Source: Paludibacteraceae bacterium (lineage in GTDB: Bacteria; Bacteroidota; Bacteroidia; Bacteroidales; Paludibacteraceae). Taken from it: a stretch of 58,824 nt of DNA. The DNA lies in the NCBI GenBank assembly GCA_016283095.1, contig JAEEMG010000103.1, positions 1-58,824 of the forward strand, in the 5' to 3' direction. Of the stretch, positions 1 through 9,401 are shown piece after piece (the stretch's first letter is position 1; every line of letters starts with the position of its first letter). The position numbers were made by a program, and so were the translations under genes. Under the pieces are notes generated by a model, which saw only the letters and a list, made by a program, of their open reading frames with translations, had not been told where the DNA came from and ran no database searches.

Positions 1-1706
1 CACACTGTAGTTCTTGGGAATCCAAATGTTGTGATAACTTTATCATCTTGACGTGCGGAAATATTGCGAAGAAGATTGCCATCTTCTGATATAATTGAAA
101 TTTCTCCGTTCTTTGACGGTGCCTTATATTCAGAACTGATGATACCAGAAATCTTATAGTAACCTGGCTTTTTTACATTTACAGTATATTTGATCCACTC
201 GTCTTCCTCTACCTTATAAAGGCTATTATAGCCTGCATATTCATAAGGCGTTCCCAGGCAACTTGCTGACATCAAATCCACACCTTCGTCCGGACGTGCC
301 GAGTCATCTGGTCCTGAATAATTACGTCCTGCATTCAATGACTTGTATGTAGAACTACCATCAACATCCTTCCATATTGTAGAAATGGTAGAATCAAATG
401 CGACGACTTCGCCATCCACAACTGTAGACCAAGGGCAATTCTTATTCAGCCACATCATCTTTTTAGCCAGTGAAGATACATCAACTTCATCACCGTCACT
501 CCTATAGCCAATGACGACCCCAGCAGAATCCTTCACCCACGCTCCACTATTGGCGTCATGGTAAGCCACTCCCTCTCCACAAGTATCATAATAATCCCAA
601 TGCCATAATGAGGCTACAGTCGAAGGTATATTATTAATGGTAGTCCATGGGCCACAACAATCACATGGAAATGGAGGTTCGGAATATCCATTCATCAAAT
701 CCTTTATATAACTGCCATATTCATAATTCTTATCTGTATTCATATATTTAGACTCTTTTCCTATCTCACATGAGCCAGTGAAGAATGAAGAAGCCTCATC
801 TTTCTTACCCCAGTTCCATACACACCAGCTGACAACCTGTGGAGCTTCTGTCTTATAATCACAGTCTGACACCATCTCATCAGCGTTGCTCTTACAGAAA
901 GGGCCTTCACCGTCAAACTTTACAGCAGACCACACAGAAACGAATACCGGAATATTCTTCTGTGCATTACGGAAATCCCCCAACAAATAGTAATGATTAC
1001 ATGCATAGTAGTGGAAAGAATACATCACGTTCTTTTTGTAAGCAGCAGAAATAGGTGCTGATATTGGTTCTATAATTTTCTGACACCACTGGCTTGTACC
1101 TACAATAATGATTGCTTCTGCTTGGTTAGCTGTGATTACAGGAATAACCTCTTCCGCATAGCTCTTGATATTTGACCATCCGCAATTCGATTCATTACAA
1201 ATCTCATACAGCACATTATCGTAACCGTTATCCGCACAATACTTAGAGATCTCTTCAAAGAAAGCTTTAGATTCAGTAATATAGTCGTTGGGGTCTCCAT
1301 TATTGGACATATCATCAACAGTGGTATGCCAGTCGACGATACAATACATATCCAACTCCCATGTCTCCTTGATGCTTTTCTTTACAAGGTCCTTAAATTT
1401 TGATTCATTGTCAAGGTACGAGTTTGGCGCATCAATGTACATTGCCAATCTGACCACATTAGCTCCATACTCCTGCATCATCTTCCATTGATCCTTTCCC
1501 AGACATCCCTGGACATCATCGTCGTGAAGCGAATAAGTAGACCAGCCTTTCAATTGAACGGGATTTCCCTTACTATCGGAAAGCTGATTGTCGACCAGTT
1601 GTAATCTGCCCCAATCTGCGTAGTTCAAGCCCTGATAAGGACTTGTATTTGCATTTGCAGCCAACGTCATAGACGTCAAAGTCGTAAGTAATAAAGTTTT
1701 TCTCAT
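1..1706 (-). CDS. GH5 cellulase-like protein, nucleophile lost; 3' end outside window
   Basis: Partial reading frame starting at ATG 1704-1706 and running off the left edge (568 codons visible). It has a signal peptide (about residues 1-20) and a GH5 (beta-glucanase) domain close to the neighbouring 726-residue paralogue at 1998-4178. Conserved pieces seen are VRLAMY, VDWH, the acid/base motif NES (Glu172; the paralogue has NEP) and FHYYAC. The nucleophile motif SEW is SVW here: codon 258 (933-935) is GTG, Val, where the paralogue has GAG, Glu. A retaining GH5 needs this Glu, so the protein is predicted inactive or a binder. The region after it (GVAYHD, RPDEGVDL, EWIKYTV) resembles CBM6. By comparison, roughly 150 residues including a probable T9SS tail lie outside. 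The frame is otherwise open. Family is sure; inactivity is inference. Confidence 0.9.
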   Translation of the reverse strand, partial: MRKTLLLTTLTSMTLAANANTSPYQGLNYADWGRLQLVDNQLSDSKGNPVQLKGWSTYSLHDDDVQGCLGKDQWKMMQEYGANVVRLAMYIDAPNSYLDNESKFKDLVKKSIKETWELDMYCIVDWHTTVDDMSNNGDPNDYITESKAFFEEISKYCADNGYDNVLYEICNESNCGWSNIKSYAEEVIPVITANQAEAIIIVGTSQWCQKIIEPISAPISAAYKKNVMYSFHYYACNHYYLLGDFRNAQKNIPVFVSVWSAVKFDGEGPFCKSNADEMVSDCDYKTEAPQVVSWCVWNWGKKDEASSFFTGSCEIGKESKYMNTDKNYEYGSYIKDLMNGYSEPPFPCDCCGPWTTINNIPSTVASLWHWDYYDTCGEGVAYHDANSGAWVKDSAGVVIGYRSDGDEVDVSSLAKKMMWLNKNCPWSTVVDGEVVAFDSTISTIWKDVDGSSTYKSLNAGRNYSGPDDSARPDEGVDLMSASCLGTPYEYAGYNSLYKVEEDEWIKYTVNVKKPGYYKISGIISSEYKAPSKNGEISIISEDGNLLRNISARQDDKVITTFGFPRTTV

Positions 1707-1788
1707 AGTATCCTGTTTTAATAAGAACTTCCAGATCAAATAGGTGTAAAAAACGACGTTAAAAATAATGGAGTCAAAACGTCTGTCT

Positions 1789-1809
1789 CAAATATATATG
1801 GCAAATATA
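1789..1809 (-). promoter_or_regulatory. Possible promoter of the first GH5 gene
   Basis: Read on the minus strand, two copies of TATATTTG (complement of 1802-1809 and 1789-1796) fit the Bacteroidetes -7 box TAnnTTTG, about 85-100 nt before the ATG at 1706. Neither has a TTTG at the right distance upstream, so the site is tentative. Confidence 0.4.
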
Positions 1810-1940
1810 TCTATATTTGTGAAATTATAACGCCAGCCATCTTTATTGTAACAAGAATGTCACATTTAGAAAAAAGGGATTTGTCAGCATAAACAGGATT
1901 TTATTTAAAAACGGAACAACAACATACCAATACAAAAAAA

Positions 1941-1965
1941 GAGGAGGAGCAAATTGCTCCTCCTC
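1941..1965 (-). terminator. Terminator of the 726-residue GH5 gene
   Basis: A perfect 10-bp stem (GAGGAGGAGC / GCTCCTCCTC) around AAATT, followed on the minus strand by seven T. It lies 33 nt past the stop codon at 1998. Confidence 0.9.
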
Positions 1966-1997
1966 CGTGGATTTTATAAGAAATCTAATTATTCAGA

Positions 1998-4178
1998 TTA
2001 CTTAACAACCAACTTCTTAGTGCTAACAGCACCGTTAGACTTAACAACTACAGTGTAAACACCTGCTGCCAAAGCCTTATTGATCTTAGCAGAACCCTCA
2101 ACCTTCTGAGAAGCTACAACCTGACCAGCCATATTAACTACCTCAACTGTTGCCTCACCACTCTCAGCAATAGCTACAGTGAACTCACCTGATGTTGGGT
2201 TAGGATAGATAGAGAAGTTGATAACCTCTACATCAGAAACATTAGATGGATCCTTTTTGATAGGATCATTCTCATCTAGGTCACCAACGAATGTGAACTT
2301 AAGTGGACCTACACCACCACAATCCTCCATGAAACGGACAGTAATCTTAGTCTCTCCTGCGAAACCGAATGCACAATAAACTTCTTCAGCGTCATATCCG
2401 CTGAATGCATCCTGCTCTGACCAACAATCCCATGGATCTGATTTTGAAGCATCCGCACATTTCTCAGTTGTCACGAAACCGAATGTAGTAATAGCTTCAT
2501 TATTGGCAAGATCATCAGGAGTACGTAGATGGTTACCACGATCTGAAACAATAGAAATTTCACCATTATCTGCAAGTTGCTTATATTCAGCGCTTACAAT
2601 ACCTGAAATCTTGTAATAACCTGGCTTATCAACCTTTACAGTATACTTGATCCACTCTTCTGGCTCAACCCATCCAAGATTACAATATCCAGACCATTCT
2701 AGATCTGTACCCTGCAAACCAGCATTAGACAAGTCAACACCCTCATCTGGACGAGCTGATCCATCAGTACCTGAATACATACGACCACCATTCAAAGATC
2801 TATATGTCTTTTCACCATCTGCATTCTTCCACTCTGTTGCAATCTCAGCGTCAAAAGACTTAACCACAGGTATTTTACCTGATTTATCAACTACAGCCCA
2901 TTTACATTTTTCTGTAGTCAACTCCAAGTCATAAGCCAAAGAGAATACGTCAACCTCCTGACCAATCTTGTAGCCAAGGAAATTACCCTTCTTATCCTTA
3001 TCCCAAGCAGTACCATTACCATCATGGTAAGCAACACCTTCACCACCACGATCGTAATAATCCCAGTGCCATGCAGAAGCTGCTGTTGTTGGGATAGAGT
3101 TAATTGTAGACCAAGGTCCTGTTTCAGGAATAGGAATATCAGGAATTTCACCTGCCATCTTGATCATAACATAATCACCATAATTCTGGTTAGAATCCTT
3201 TGCGTCATATTTAGACTCATTACCTACAGCACATGTACCAGTGAAGAAAGATGATGCCTCATTCTTCTTTCCCCAGTTCCAAATACACCAGCTGACAATC
3301 TGAGGAGCAGCATCCTGATACTCACAAGCAGCGATCATCTCATCTCCGTTACCAGAACAGAAAGGACCGTTACCATCAAAGTTTACAGCTGACCACTCTG
3401 AAACGAACACAGGAATGTTGCTCTGTGCGTTACGGAAATCACCTAGCAAATACTTATGAGTACATGCATAGTAGTGGAAAGAATACATCACATTCTTCTT
3501 ATAATTAGCAGAGATAGGAGCTGACATTGGCTCTGTAATCTTCTGACACCACTGGTCTGTACCTACAACAATGATAGCATCAGGCTGATTTGCAGTGATC
3601 ACAGGGATAACCTGCTCTGCATAGCTCTTGATATTGCTCCATCCACAAGTTGGCTCATTACACAACTCGTACAATACATGGTCGTAACCATTGTCAGCAC
3701 AATACTTAGAGATCTCAGAGAAGAAGTCTTTTGCCTGTGAAGTATACTTATTAGGGTCTCCTGAAGTATTGCCATTAGAATCAATCTTAAGGATGTGCCA
3801 GTCAACCAAACAGTACATACCCAACTCCTTAGTCTCAGCGATGCTCTCCTTGATCAACTGCTTAAACTTGGTTGGATTGTTCAAATAAGAGTTGCTCTCA
3901 TCGATGTACATAGCCAAACGAACGATGTTTGCTCCGTACGCCTTCATCAACTCCCACTGACCTTTACCTAGACATCCCTGAACCTCACCATAGTGAAGAG
4001 AGAATGTAGACCAACCTTTCAACTGAACTGCGTTACCATCCTTGTCGGAAAGCTGATTTCCGACTAGCTGCAACTTACCCCAGTCAGCATAGCCTTTACC
4101 CTGGAATGGGCTCTTTTCTGCTGCATTAGCAGTCAACGCCATAGACGCAACTGCTGCAAGTGATAAAATTTTTTTCAT
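1998..4178 (-). CDS. Secreted GH5 endoglucanase-type enzyme with CBM6-like region and T9SS tail
   Basis: 726 residues. Signal peptide about 1-20 (cleavage near ANA-AEK). GH5 TIM barrel about 30-320, with Arg in VRLAMY, His in VDWH, acid/base Glu175 in CNEP, FHYYAC and nucleophile Glu261 in VSEW. This set is that of a retaining beta-1,4-glucanase; exact substrate (cellulose, glucomannan or mixed-linkage glucan) cannot be read from sequence. Residues about 380-630 resemble CBM6 (GEGVAYHD, RPDEGVDL, EEWIKYTV) with long insertions. From about 650 a T9SS type A sorting domain (IYPNPTSGEF ... STKKLVVK) predicts export through the outer membrane and surface anchoring. It lies just upstream of its catalytically defective paralogue, with its own terminator between them. 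Probably arose by tandem duplication. Confidence 0.93.
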   Translation of the reverse strand: MKKILSLAAVASMALTANAAEKSPFQGKGYADWGKLQLVGNQLSDKDGNAVQLKGWSTFSLHYGEVQGCLGKGQWELMKAYGANIVRLAMYIDESNSYLNNPTKFKQLIKESIAETKELGMYCLVDWHILKIDSNGNTSGDPNKYTSQAKDFFSEISKYCADNGYDHVLYELCNEPTCGWSNIKSYAEQVIPVITANQPDAIIVVGTDQWCQKITEPMSAPISANYKKNVMYSFHYYACTHKYLLGDFRNAQSNIPVFVSEWSAVNFDGNGPFCSGNGDEMIAACEYQDAAPQIVSWCIWNWGKKNEASSFFTGTCAVGNESKYDAKDSNQNYGDYVMIKMAGEIPDIPIPETGPWSTINSIPTTAASAWHWDYYDRGGEGVAYHDGNGTAWDKDKKGNFLGYKIGQEVDVFSLAYDLELTTEKCKWAVVDKSGKIPVVKSFDAEIATEWKNADGEKTYRSLNGGRMYSGTDGSARPDEGVDLSNAGLQGTDLEWSGYCNLGWVEPEEWIKYTVKVDKPGYYKISGIVSAEYKQLADNGEISIVSDRGNHLRTPDDLANNEAITTFGFVTTEKCADASKSDPWDCWSEQDAFSGYDAEEVYCAFGFAGETKITVRFMEDCGGVGPLKFTFVGDLDENDPIKKDPSNVSDVEVINFSIYPNPTSGEFTVAIAESGEATVEVVNMAGQVVASQKVEGSAKINKALAAGVYTVVVKSNGAVSTKKLVVK

Positions 4179-4280
4179 CTTCCTTGTTATTTAGATAAAT
4201 TTGTTTTCCAATACTCTTTTGATAAGTGAGATATACTATTAAATAGCATAAGTACCCCTTTCATCATTACTTTCTGACTG

Positions 4281-4288
4281 CAAATATG
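4281..4288 (-). promoter_or_regulatory. Possible -7 box for the GH5 gene
   Basis: Minus-strand CATATTTG, one base off TAnnTTTG, 103 nt before the ATG at 4178. No TTTG at 19-21 bp, so weak. Confidence 0.35.
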
Positions 4289-4481
4289 CATCTTATTTTT
4301 CTAACAAAAAACAAAATTCGACTTTTTAATACTTTGACATATATTTTAACATTAAGTCAAGCAGCGATCACAAAACCAGCAAACAATTATGAATCAACAA
4401 GATAACCATAACTGCCATTTTAACATTTTTTCACAGAAGTGCTAAAAAACATATTTTTTATAAAAAAAACTCGATTTTATG

Positions 4482-4511
4482 TTGCAGAATATAAAAATAG
4501 TGTTACCTTTG
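4482..4511 (+). promoter_or_regulatory. Consensus promoter of orphan short transcript A
   Basis: TTG at 4482-4484, exactly 19 bp, then TACCTTTG at 4504-4511. This matches the Bacteroidetes sigma-ABfr promoter. No plus-strand protein gene follows; the next gene is on the other strand. Confidence 0.8.
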
Positions 4512-4517
4512 CATTGT

Positions 4518-4581
4518 GTTTTTCATGGTATTAGATTTAAGGTTGGAAGATTGGAAGTCGAGAGGCTTCCTTCTTTTTTTG
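4518..4581 (+). ncRNA. Candidate small RNA A (about 64 nt)
   Basis: Begins about 7 nt after the consensus -7 box and ends at a hairpin GGAAG (4553-4557) / CTTCC (4566-4570) followed by TTCTTTTTTT. It lies in the 819-bp gap between the GH5 gene start (4178) and the stop of the OmpA gene (4998). Near its start is TTTTTCAT (4519-4526) followed by TTAGATTTAAGGTT, a block partly shared with candidates B and C. A 20-codon ORF (4525-4587, starting MVLDLRLED) reads through the terminator; whether it is translated is unknown. The rest of the gap (4582-4940) shows nothing I can identify. Confidence 0.5.
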
Positions 4582-4944
4582 TTTTAACCCCATTACAAGT
4601 TTTTTTCAACCAAATCAAAAACGCTAAAATTGCTATCCAATAAAAGTCTATCCATCCCATATTTTCACAAAGATATTCCGTTGTTTTAAGTTTATTACAA
4701 TGACATTCCATGGCATCCAACCATATGCGACGCTTGCCTGCCGAGGTCAGACATTGCATTCGTTCTACAGTAGAGACAAATGCATGATTCAAAATTATCA
4801 GATTTTACAACATTGAGTTTATTTTTGAGAAATCCGACACCACGACTCTACAAGTCAATTTCATTACGTCAGCAGAGTTTTATACTGGCAATTTCACCAA
4901 TCTGAATTCAGTTTCATACATTAACATATAACACAGAAAAAAAA

Positions 4945-4973
4945 AATAGGGATGCTGGCTCAGCATCCCTATT
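4945..4973 (-). terminator. Terminator of the OmpA-family gene
   Basis: Perfect 13-bp stem (AATAGGGATGCTG / CAGCATCCCTATT) with a 3-nt loop, then a T run on the minus strand, 24 nt past the stop at 4998. The GGGATGCTG stem core recurs in the aldolase terminator at 43692-43715. Confidence 0.93.
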
Positions 4974-4997
4974 TTCTATTAAAAGAGTTATAATCTT

Positions 4998-7568
4998 TTA
5001 CTTTTTCTTAATTGAAGTCTTTGGTGTCTTAGTCACCACAATAACCTCAGCTCTACGGTTTTGAGAACGTCCGATAGAAGTTCTGTTAGAGATTACAGGT
5101 TTTGTTTCACCAAATCCTCTAGCCACAACACGGCTGTCATCAATTCCCTTTTTAAGCATTACTCTCTTGACTGCCTGTGCACGCTTAACTGACAAAGCCA
5201 AGTTCTTTTCATTAGTACAGTCAGAGTCTGTATGACCCAAAATAATAACCGATGTGTTTGGTTTATTCTTCAAAATATTGCAAACCTTAGTAATCTCAGG
5301 CAACATACGATTTCTTACAATCGCCATACTTGAATCAAACAAGATATTGCAAGTTGGAGCCTCAAACACCTCGTATTCAACACCATTCTCAGTAATAGTA
5401 TAGTGTCTAGCCTGAGGACGGTTTGCAGCATACTCTTCTGGAGTCAAATCGTTGTATCTGTCTGCAATCATACTGTTGTCAGATGCCTTTGCAGCAGGTT
5501 TAGCTGCAGGAGTAGATGCCGGCTTCGTATTGTTTTTAACTGTTGCTGGCCTAGCTGTGTTATTTGCAGTGTTATTAGCGACAGGCTTAGTCACTGTAGA
5601 AGCAGCAGGTTTTGTATCATTCTTAACCTCAGTAGGAGCAGCGACAGCCGCAGTATCAACAGCAGTTGCAAATGGACAACCATTTTCATCAACCTTTGTA
5701 TCAAGAGGAGTGTCAGGACACTTGTCAAGATAATCAGGAACTCCGTCTTTATCAGAATCCTTAGGACAACCATTTGCATCAACAGGGGCACCGATTGGAG
5801 TCGAGCCACACTTGTCAAGGTAATCAGGAACTCCGTCGCCATCAGAATCAGAAGGGCAACCGAATTCATCAACCAAAGCGCCTGAGTTAGGATTATGACA
5901 CTGATCTTTGTAATCAGGAATTCCATCGCCATCAGAATCAAGTGGACAACCCTTCTCGTCTACCTTCTTACCAGACAAAGAGTCATGGCACTGATCCATA
6001 TAATCAGCAACACCGTCGCCATCTGAATCCTTAGGACAACCATTCTTATCAACCTCTATTCCCTCTGGAGTGTCGTTACACTTGTCGTTCAAATCAGAAA
6101 CTCCATCTTTATCTGTGTCCATCCATGACAACTTGCTATTTTCCTCTCTTTCCTTATCACGGATCAAGAAATTAAGTCCCATAGCAAAATTTGCGGCACG
6201 TGTACGTGTAGGGATTGTCTTGCCGCCACCCTTAGCATAACGCAAAGGAATCTGATCTGCTGCCAAGAACAAGTTCACAGGTCCTAGATTCAAGTTTACT
6301 CCCAGACCGATATTGCTGAACATACCGTTAGTGACTGTATATGAAGCCGTAGCCTCCACTATTCTACTTGGACGGTAGTTGTATGCGAGCATGATCTCCT
6401 CAGATGCGCAACCGCGTAGGAAATAAGTCTTAGACAACGCACCTACAGACATTTTGTTCTCGTAGAAAGAGTATTCAACGCCTAACAATGCCTTGGCTGT
6501 AAGCATAGAGTTGTATCCTTCACTCTCGTCAACCACATACATATTATCAAGCATCTCTTGATAAGGATCCCATAGGTCGGCTGAATCACGTTCATGGATA
6601 TCATCAATATCATATTTCAATCCATTATAGATAAAATCACCTTGTTTCTTGACCTTATGCAACTCCTTACCATAGTGGACAAAACCAAGATCTAGAACAC
6701 TGGCAGACAACTTAATGCTTTTGATCGGAGTGTAAGTGACACCGAAATCAAGTGCTACACCTGCACCCTTCGACTTAGTGAAGTCACCAGACTTAACATC
6801 ATCATTGAAATCAACAGAATCAATCTTACCCGCTTCATCTTGATAGATCTCAAGACCTGGCATAGAGGCATCGATCTCACCATCACCTGTAAATCTCCAC
6901 TCATCTTTAGAGACATACAAATCAATATCCTTGAAATCTGTACGATAACCAGCGTGAGGAATCAAATATTTAAGTTTCGCACCTACCTGGAATCTATCTG
7001 AAAATGCATAGCTATATCCAAAAGCTAGTTCAGAATAGCAATTCATTGTAGACGAGAATTTCCCTAAACCAAAAGAATATTCCGAATCCGAACCATTTTC
7101 CTCAGACATCAAAGCAGCCTTAAAGAGTTCGCGAGGCAAAATAGTGTTCATCTCCATTCTGTTCGAGAATGAGAACGACACATAAGACTTATCTTTGATT
7201 CTCATTCCGAAGTTCAAAAGCTGAACATTATAATCTGCGAATATTCTGTCACGAGGGCTGATCTTATTCATGACGTTGCGAATCTCATTCTTTGCCTCTG
7301 GATGCAAGAACAATACAGTGGTGTTCTTTCCATCAATAGTGCGAGGCACATATATATCCTCAAACGCGAGCTTGCTATTACCAGCATTTACAGAGACTAG
7401 AGACAAGCCTGGCATTCCAATATACATTTTATCTGTAGGCTGGAATGAAGGATTAAAATTATGAATCAATGGATTCTGATCCATAAAATATAGAGTAGAC
7501 GGCATTTGCGCAAATGCTGACGACACCGTCACCAACATTGTCGATACGACAGATATAATTTTTTTCAT
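4998..7568 (-). CDS. OmpA-family outer-membrane protein with barrel, five TSP3 repeats and OmpA domain
   Basis: 856 residues. Signal peptide about 1-20 (SAFA-QMP). Residues about 22-475 form a probable beta-barrel resembling DUF5723 proteins. Five tandem thrombospondin type 3 calcium-binding repeats follow (about 482-632), each of the form DSDGDGVxDYxDxC ... VDxxGCP. Then comes an Ala/Thr/Pro/Lys-rich linker (about 633-710) and a C-terminal OmpA peptidoglycan-binding domain (about 740-850; ILGHTDSDCTNEKNLALS, ARGFGETKPV, NRRAEV). Predicted role: an outer-membrane protein tied to the cell wall, rigidified by calcium. Its ATG lies 12 nt after the stop of the upstream lipoprotein gene, so the two are co-transcribed. 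The specific cargo or partner is unknown. Confidence 0.9.
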   Translation of the reverse strand: MKKIISVVSTMLVTVSSAFAQMPSTLYFMDQNPLIHNFNPSFQPTDKMYIGMPGLSLVSVNAGNSKLAFEDIYVPRTIDGKNTTVLFLHPEAKNEIRNVMNKISPRDRIFADYNVQLLNFGMRIKDKSYVSFSFSNRMEMNTILPRELFKAALMSEENGSDSEYSFGLGKFSSTMNCYSELAFGYSYAFSDRFQVGAKLKYLIPHAGYRTDFKDIDLYVSKDEWRFTGDGEIDASMPGLEIYQDEAGKIDSVDFNDDVKSGDFTKSKGAGVALDFGVTYTPIKSIKLSASVLDLGFVHYGKELHKVKKQGDFIYNGLKYDIDDIHERDSADLWDPYQEMLDNMYVVDESEGYNSMLTAKALLGVEYSFYENKMSVGALSKTYFLRGCASEEIMLAYNYRPSRIVEATASYTVTNGMFSNIGLGVNLNLGPVNLFLAADQIPLRYAKGGGKTIPTRTRAANFAMGLNFLIRDKEREENSKLSWMDTDKDGVSDLNDKCNDTPEGIEVDKNGCPKDSDGDGVADYMDQCHDSLSGKKVDEKGCPLDSDGDGIPDYKDQCHNPNSGALVDEFGCPSDSDGDGVPDYLDKCGSTPIGAPVDANGCPKDSDKDGVPDYLDKCPDTPLDTKVDENGCPFATAVDTAAVAAPTEVKNDTKPAASTVTKPVANNTANNTARPATVKNNTKPASTPAAKPAAKASDNSMIADRYNDLTPEEYAANRPQARHYTITENGVEYEVFEAPTCNILFDSSMAIVRNRMLPEITKVCNILKNKPNTSVIILGHTDSDCTNEKNLALSVKRAQAVKRVMLKKGIDDSRVVARGFGETKPVISNRTSIGRSQNRRAEVIVVTKTPKTSIKKK

Positions 7569-7580
7569 TGTCTTAGTCTA

Positions 7581-9257
7581 TTATTTTTCTTTATTAGAAA
7601 TATTCGCTTTCAAATGGCTGTAAACCTTAGCAGTCATACCACAATTTTTTGTCAAGAAAACGCCATCGACACTTCCTTTTGGAACCTTGATTTTGTATGT
7701 AAAATCAACAGCATTGATTTTCTTGATATCCTCAATCATATCATCAGAGACAACAATCTTCTTCTTTGACGGAGTTGATTTTACCACATAACCATTTTCG
7801 ACTTGGGCTGCTGGAATATTAACAGTCTGATCAAGTTTCATGTTGTCAATGTGAGTAAGAACAACTTTTCCATTTACAGAATCCGCTTTACAGAATTTAG
7901 CAGTAACGGTACCCTCAAGAGGCAATGCATTATCAAACTCAATGAATATTTCAACGTTGTCAAACTTAAAGTTTCCTTCCTGATAGTCTGTCACATCCTT
8001 GACAATATCAATTCCGTCTACAGTATCTTTGATTGTTATAAAACTAGCGTCTCCGATATGTAGAGGTACTTCTGCATGAATGTTAAGATCCAAATATGTG
8101 GAATCAAGCAAGTAAAATTTAGCACCACTTTCCGGATCAGCATTTATCTTTATACCACATCTTACAGATATAGAATCCGGCATATAATTGAATATTTCAT
8201 CCAAGCTACCATTTTGTTTATCAAAAAGTTCTGTAAACGCATCAATTTCCGGATTATTTTCATCCGCAAATTTGAAATCATCAAACTTGAAAGACTTTGA
8301 CTCAAGCGGAGTACCCTTCCTAAAAATCGCAAAAATAGAATCTTTCTCGGATGCGATTTCCGTCTTATGCTTTGCAACAAGACTTTTCACACTACACTCC
8401 AATGGAATTCCACAGTTTGTAACACCTGAAATATTCAATTTAGGATCCATCACAGTCAACTTGTGCTCAGGAAGATGGTCATCAAACAGATTAAGATAGA
8501 AATCTGTATATTCGATCTGCTCTACATTCGACTTGAATGATCCTTTTATCTTGTGATAAGTCAATTTTGTCTCTTCCATTACGACCTTGACCTTCACATC
8601 AGAACTTGTAAGAGGAACTGGCTGACCGCTGTATTTATTTGTCATACAAATCTCACAAGTCACGATAAGTCCATTCTCAGGGAAAGTGAGTATTTGATCT
8701 GACATATCAAGAACAATTGCTCCCGTGTTTTTATCCCATGGGCGAAGCTCTTTACAAGGAATACTAACGCTATTTATCATTAGAGCTTCTGAATCAAAAG
8801 CATCACTTTCAATATGGAATTTCAACAAACCCTCCTTAATATGTATCTCATCGATTTTTCCGCTTCCTTCCTTATCATCAATGCTCAATTTTACCGGAAC
8901 CTCAATGAAAAACTTAGTATTTTCAGGAAGAGCATTGTTGGATATAGCAACAAGCTTTTCCGATACTAGGTCATGTTCAAATGCAGTCTCCTTAAAAGTC
9001 ACTTCTATCGGTTTGACCATAACACGATTGACAGTGTCAAACTTGAATGTCAACACGCCATCTGCATCTTCCGAGATATAGTCGGTTTTAAACTCATTTA
9101 AGATATCCTTCAAATTGACCTCAGAACTTGCAATTGGTAGATATTCATTTAGACCGATTCTGAAATCATTGGAAATATTATCCAAATCGTAGGAATCATC
9201 TGTACAGCTTGCAAAACCAGCTGTCATTAAGGCTAAAGCCAATAATTGTCTTTTCAT
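7581..9257 (-). CDS. Secreted lipoprotein of unknown function, partner of the OmpA gene
   Basis: 558 residues. N-terminal signal with lipobox FASC (Cys18), so a lipidated envelope protein. The body is rich in beta-strand-like alternation (for example KVKVVMEETKLTYHK) with no catalytic motif I recognise. It is the promoter-proximal gene of a two-gene operon with the OmpA-family protein (12-nt gap) and has a consensus promoter at 9298-9327. A structural or assembly role alongside the OmpA protein is plausible but inferred only from position. Confidence 0.85.
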   Translation of the reverse strand: MKRQLLALALMTAGFASCTDDSYDLDNISNDFRIGLNEYLPIASSEVNLKDILNEFKTDYISEDADGVLTFKFDTVNRVMVKPIEVTFKETAFEHDLVSEKLVAISNNALPENTKFFIEVPVKLSIDDKEGSGKIDEIHIKEGLLKFHIESDAFDSEALMINSVSIPCKELRPWDKNTGAIVLDMSDQILTFPENGLIVTCEICMTNKYSGQPVPLTSSDVKVKVVMEETKLTYHKIKGSFKSNVEQIEYTDFYLNLFDDHLPEHKLTVMDPKLNISGVTNCGIPLECSVKSLVAKHKTEIASEKDSIFAIFRKGTPLESKSFKFDDFKFADENNPEIDAFTELFDKQNGSLDEIFNYMPDSISVRCGIKINADPESGAKFYLLDSTYLDLNIHAEVPLHIGDASFITIKDTVDGIDIVKDVTDYQEGNFKFDNVEIFIEFDNALPLEGTVTAKFCKADSVNGKVVLTHIDNMKLDQTVNIPAAQVENGYVVKSTPSKKKIVVSDDMIEDIKKINAVDFTYKIKVPKGSVDGVFLTKNCGMTAKVYSHLKANISNKEK

Positions 9258-9297
9258 TATATTACAGTCTTTTTTTTATCACAAAACTATTTTTTTA

Positions 9298-9327
9298 CAA
9301 AATTAGACAAATAAACCCTAAAAACAA
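9298..9327 (-). promoter_or_regulatory. Promoter of the lipoprotein-OmpA operon
   Basis: Minus strand: TTG (complement of 9325-9327), 19 bp, then TAATTTTG (complement of 9298-9305). Full match to the Bacteroidetes consensus, 41 nt before the ATG at 9257. Confidence 0.85.
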
Positions 9328-9401
9328 TACTTTTAGGCATACTTTATTCACATTTAATGTAAATAAATACATTTTCGCATCATTTTTGCAAAAAACAAAA
9401 A

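Noticed and set aside
4523-4792. 89-residue minus-strand reading frame in the gap after the OmpA gene
   Set aside because: No recognised family, signal peptide or promoter; it overlaps candidate RNA A and its terminator. Its composition looks incidental.
5403-5885. Long plus-strand frame opposite the OmpA gene
   Set aside because: Mirror of the TSP3 repeat DNA, with a low-complexity repetitive product. The minus-strand frame carries clear domains.
5670-6130. Regular repeat resembling a CRISPR array
   Set aside because: The periodic units encode TSP3 calcium-binding repeats in frame; there are no unique spacers between identical repeats.
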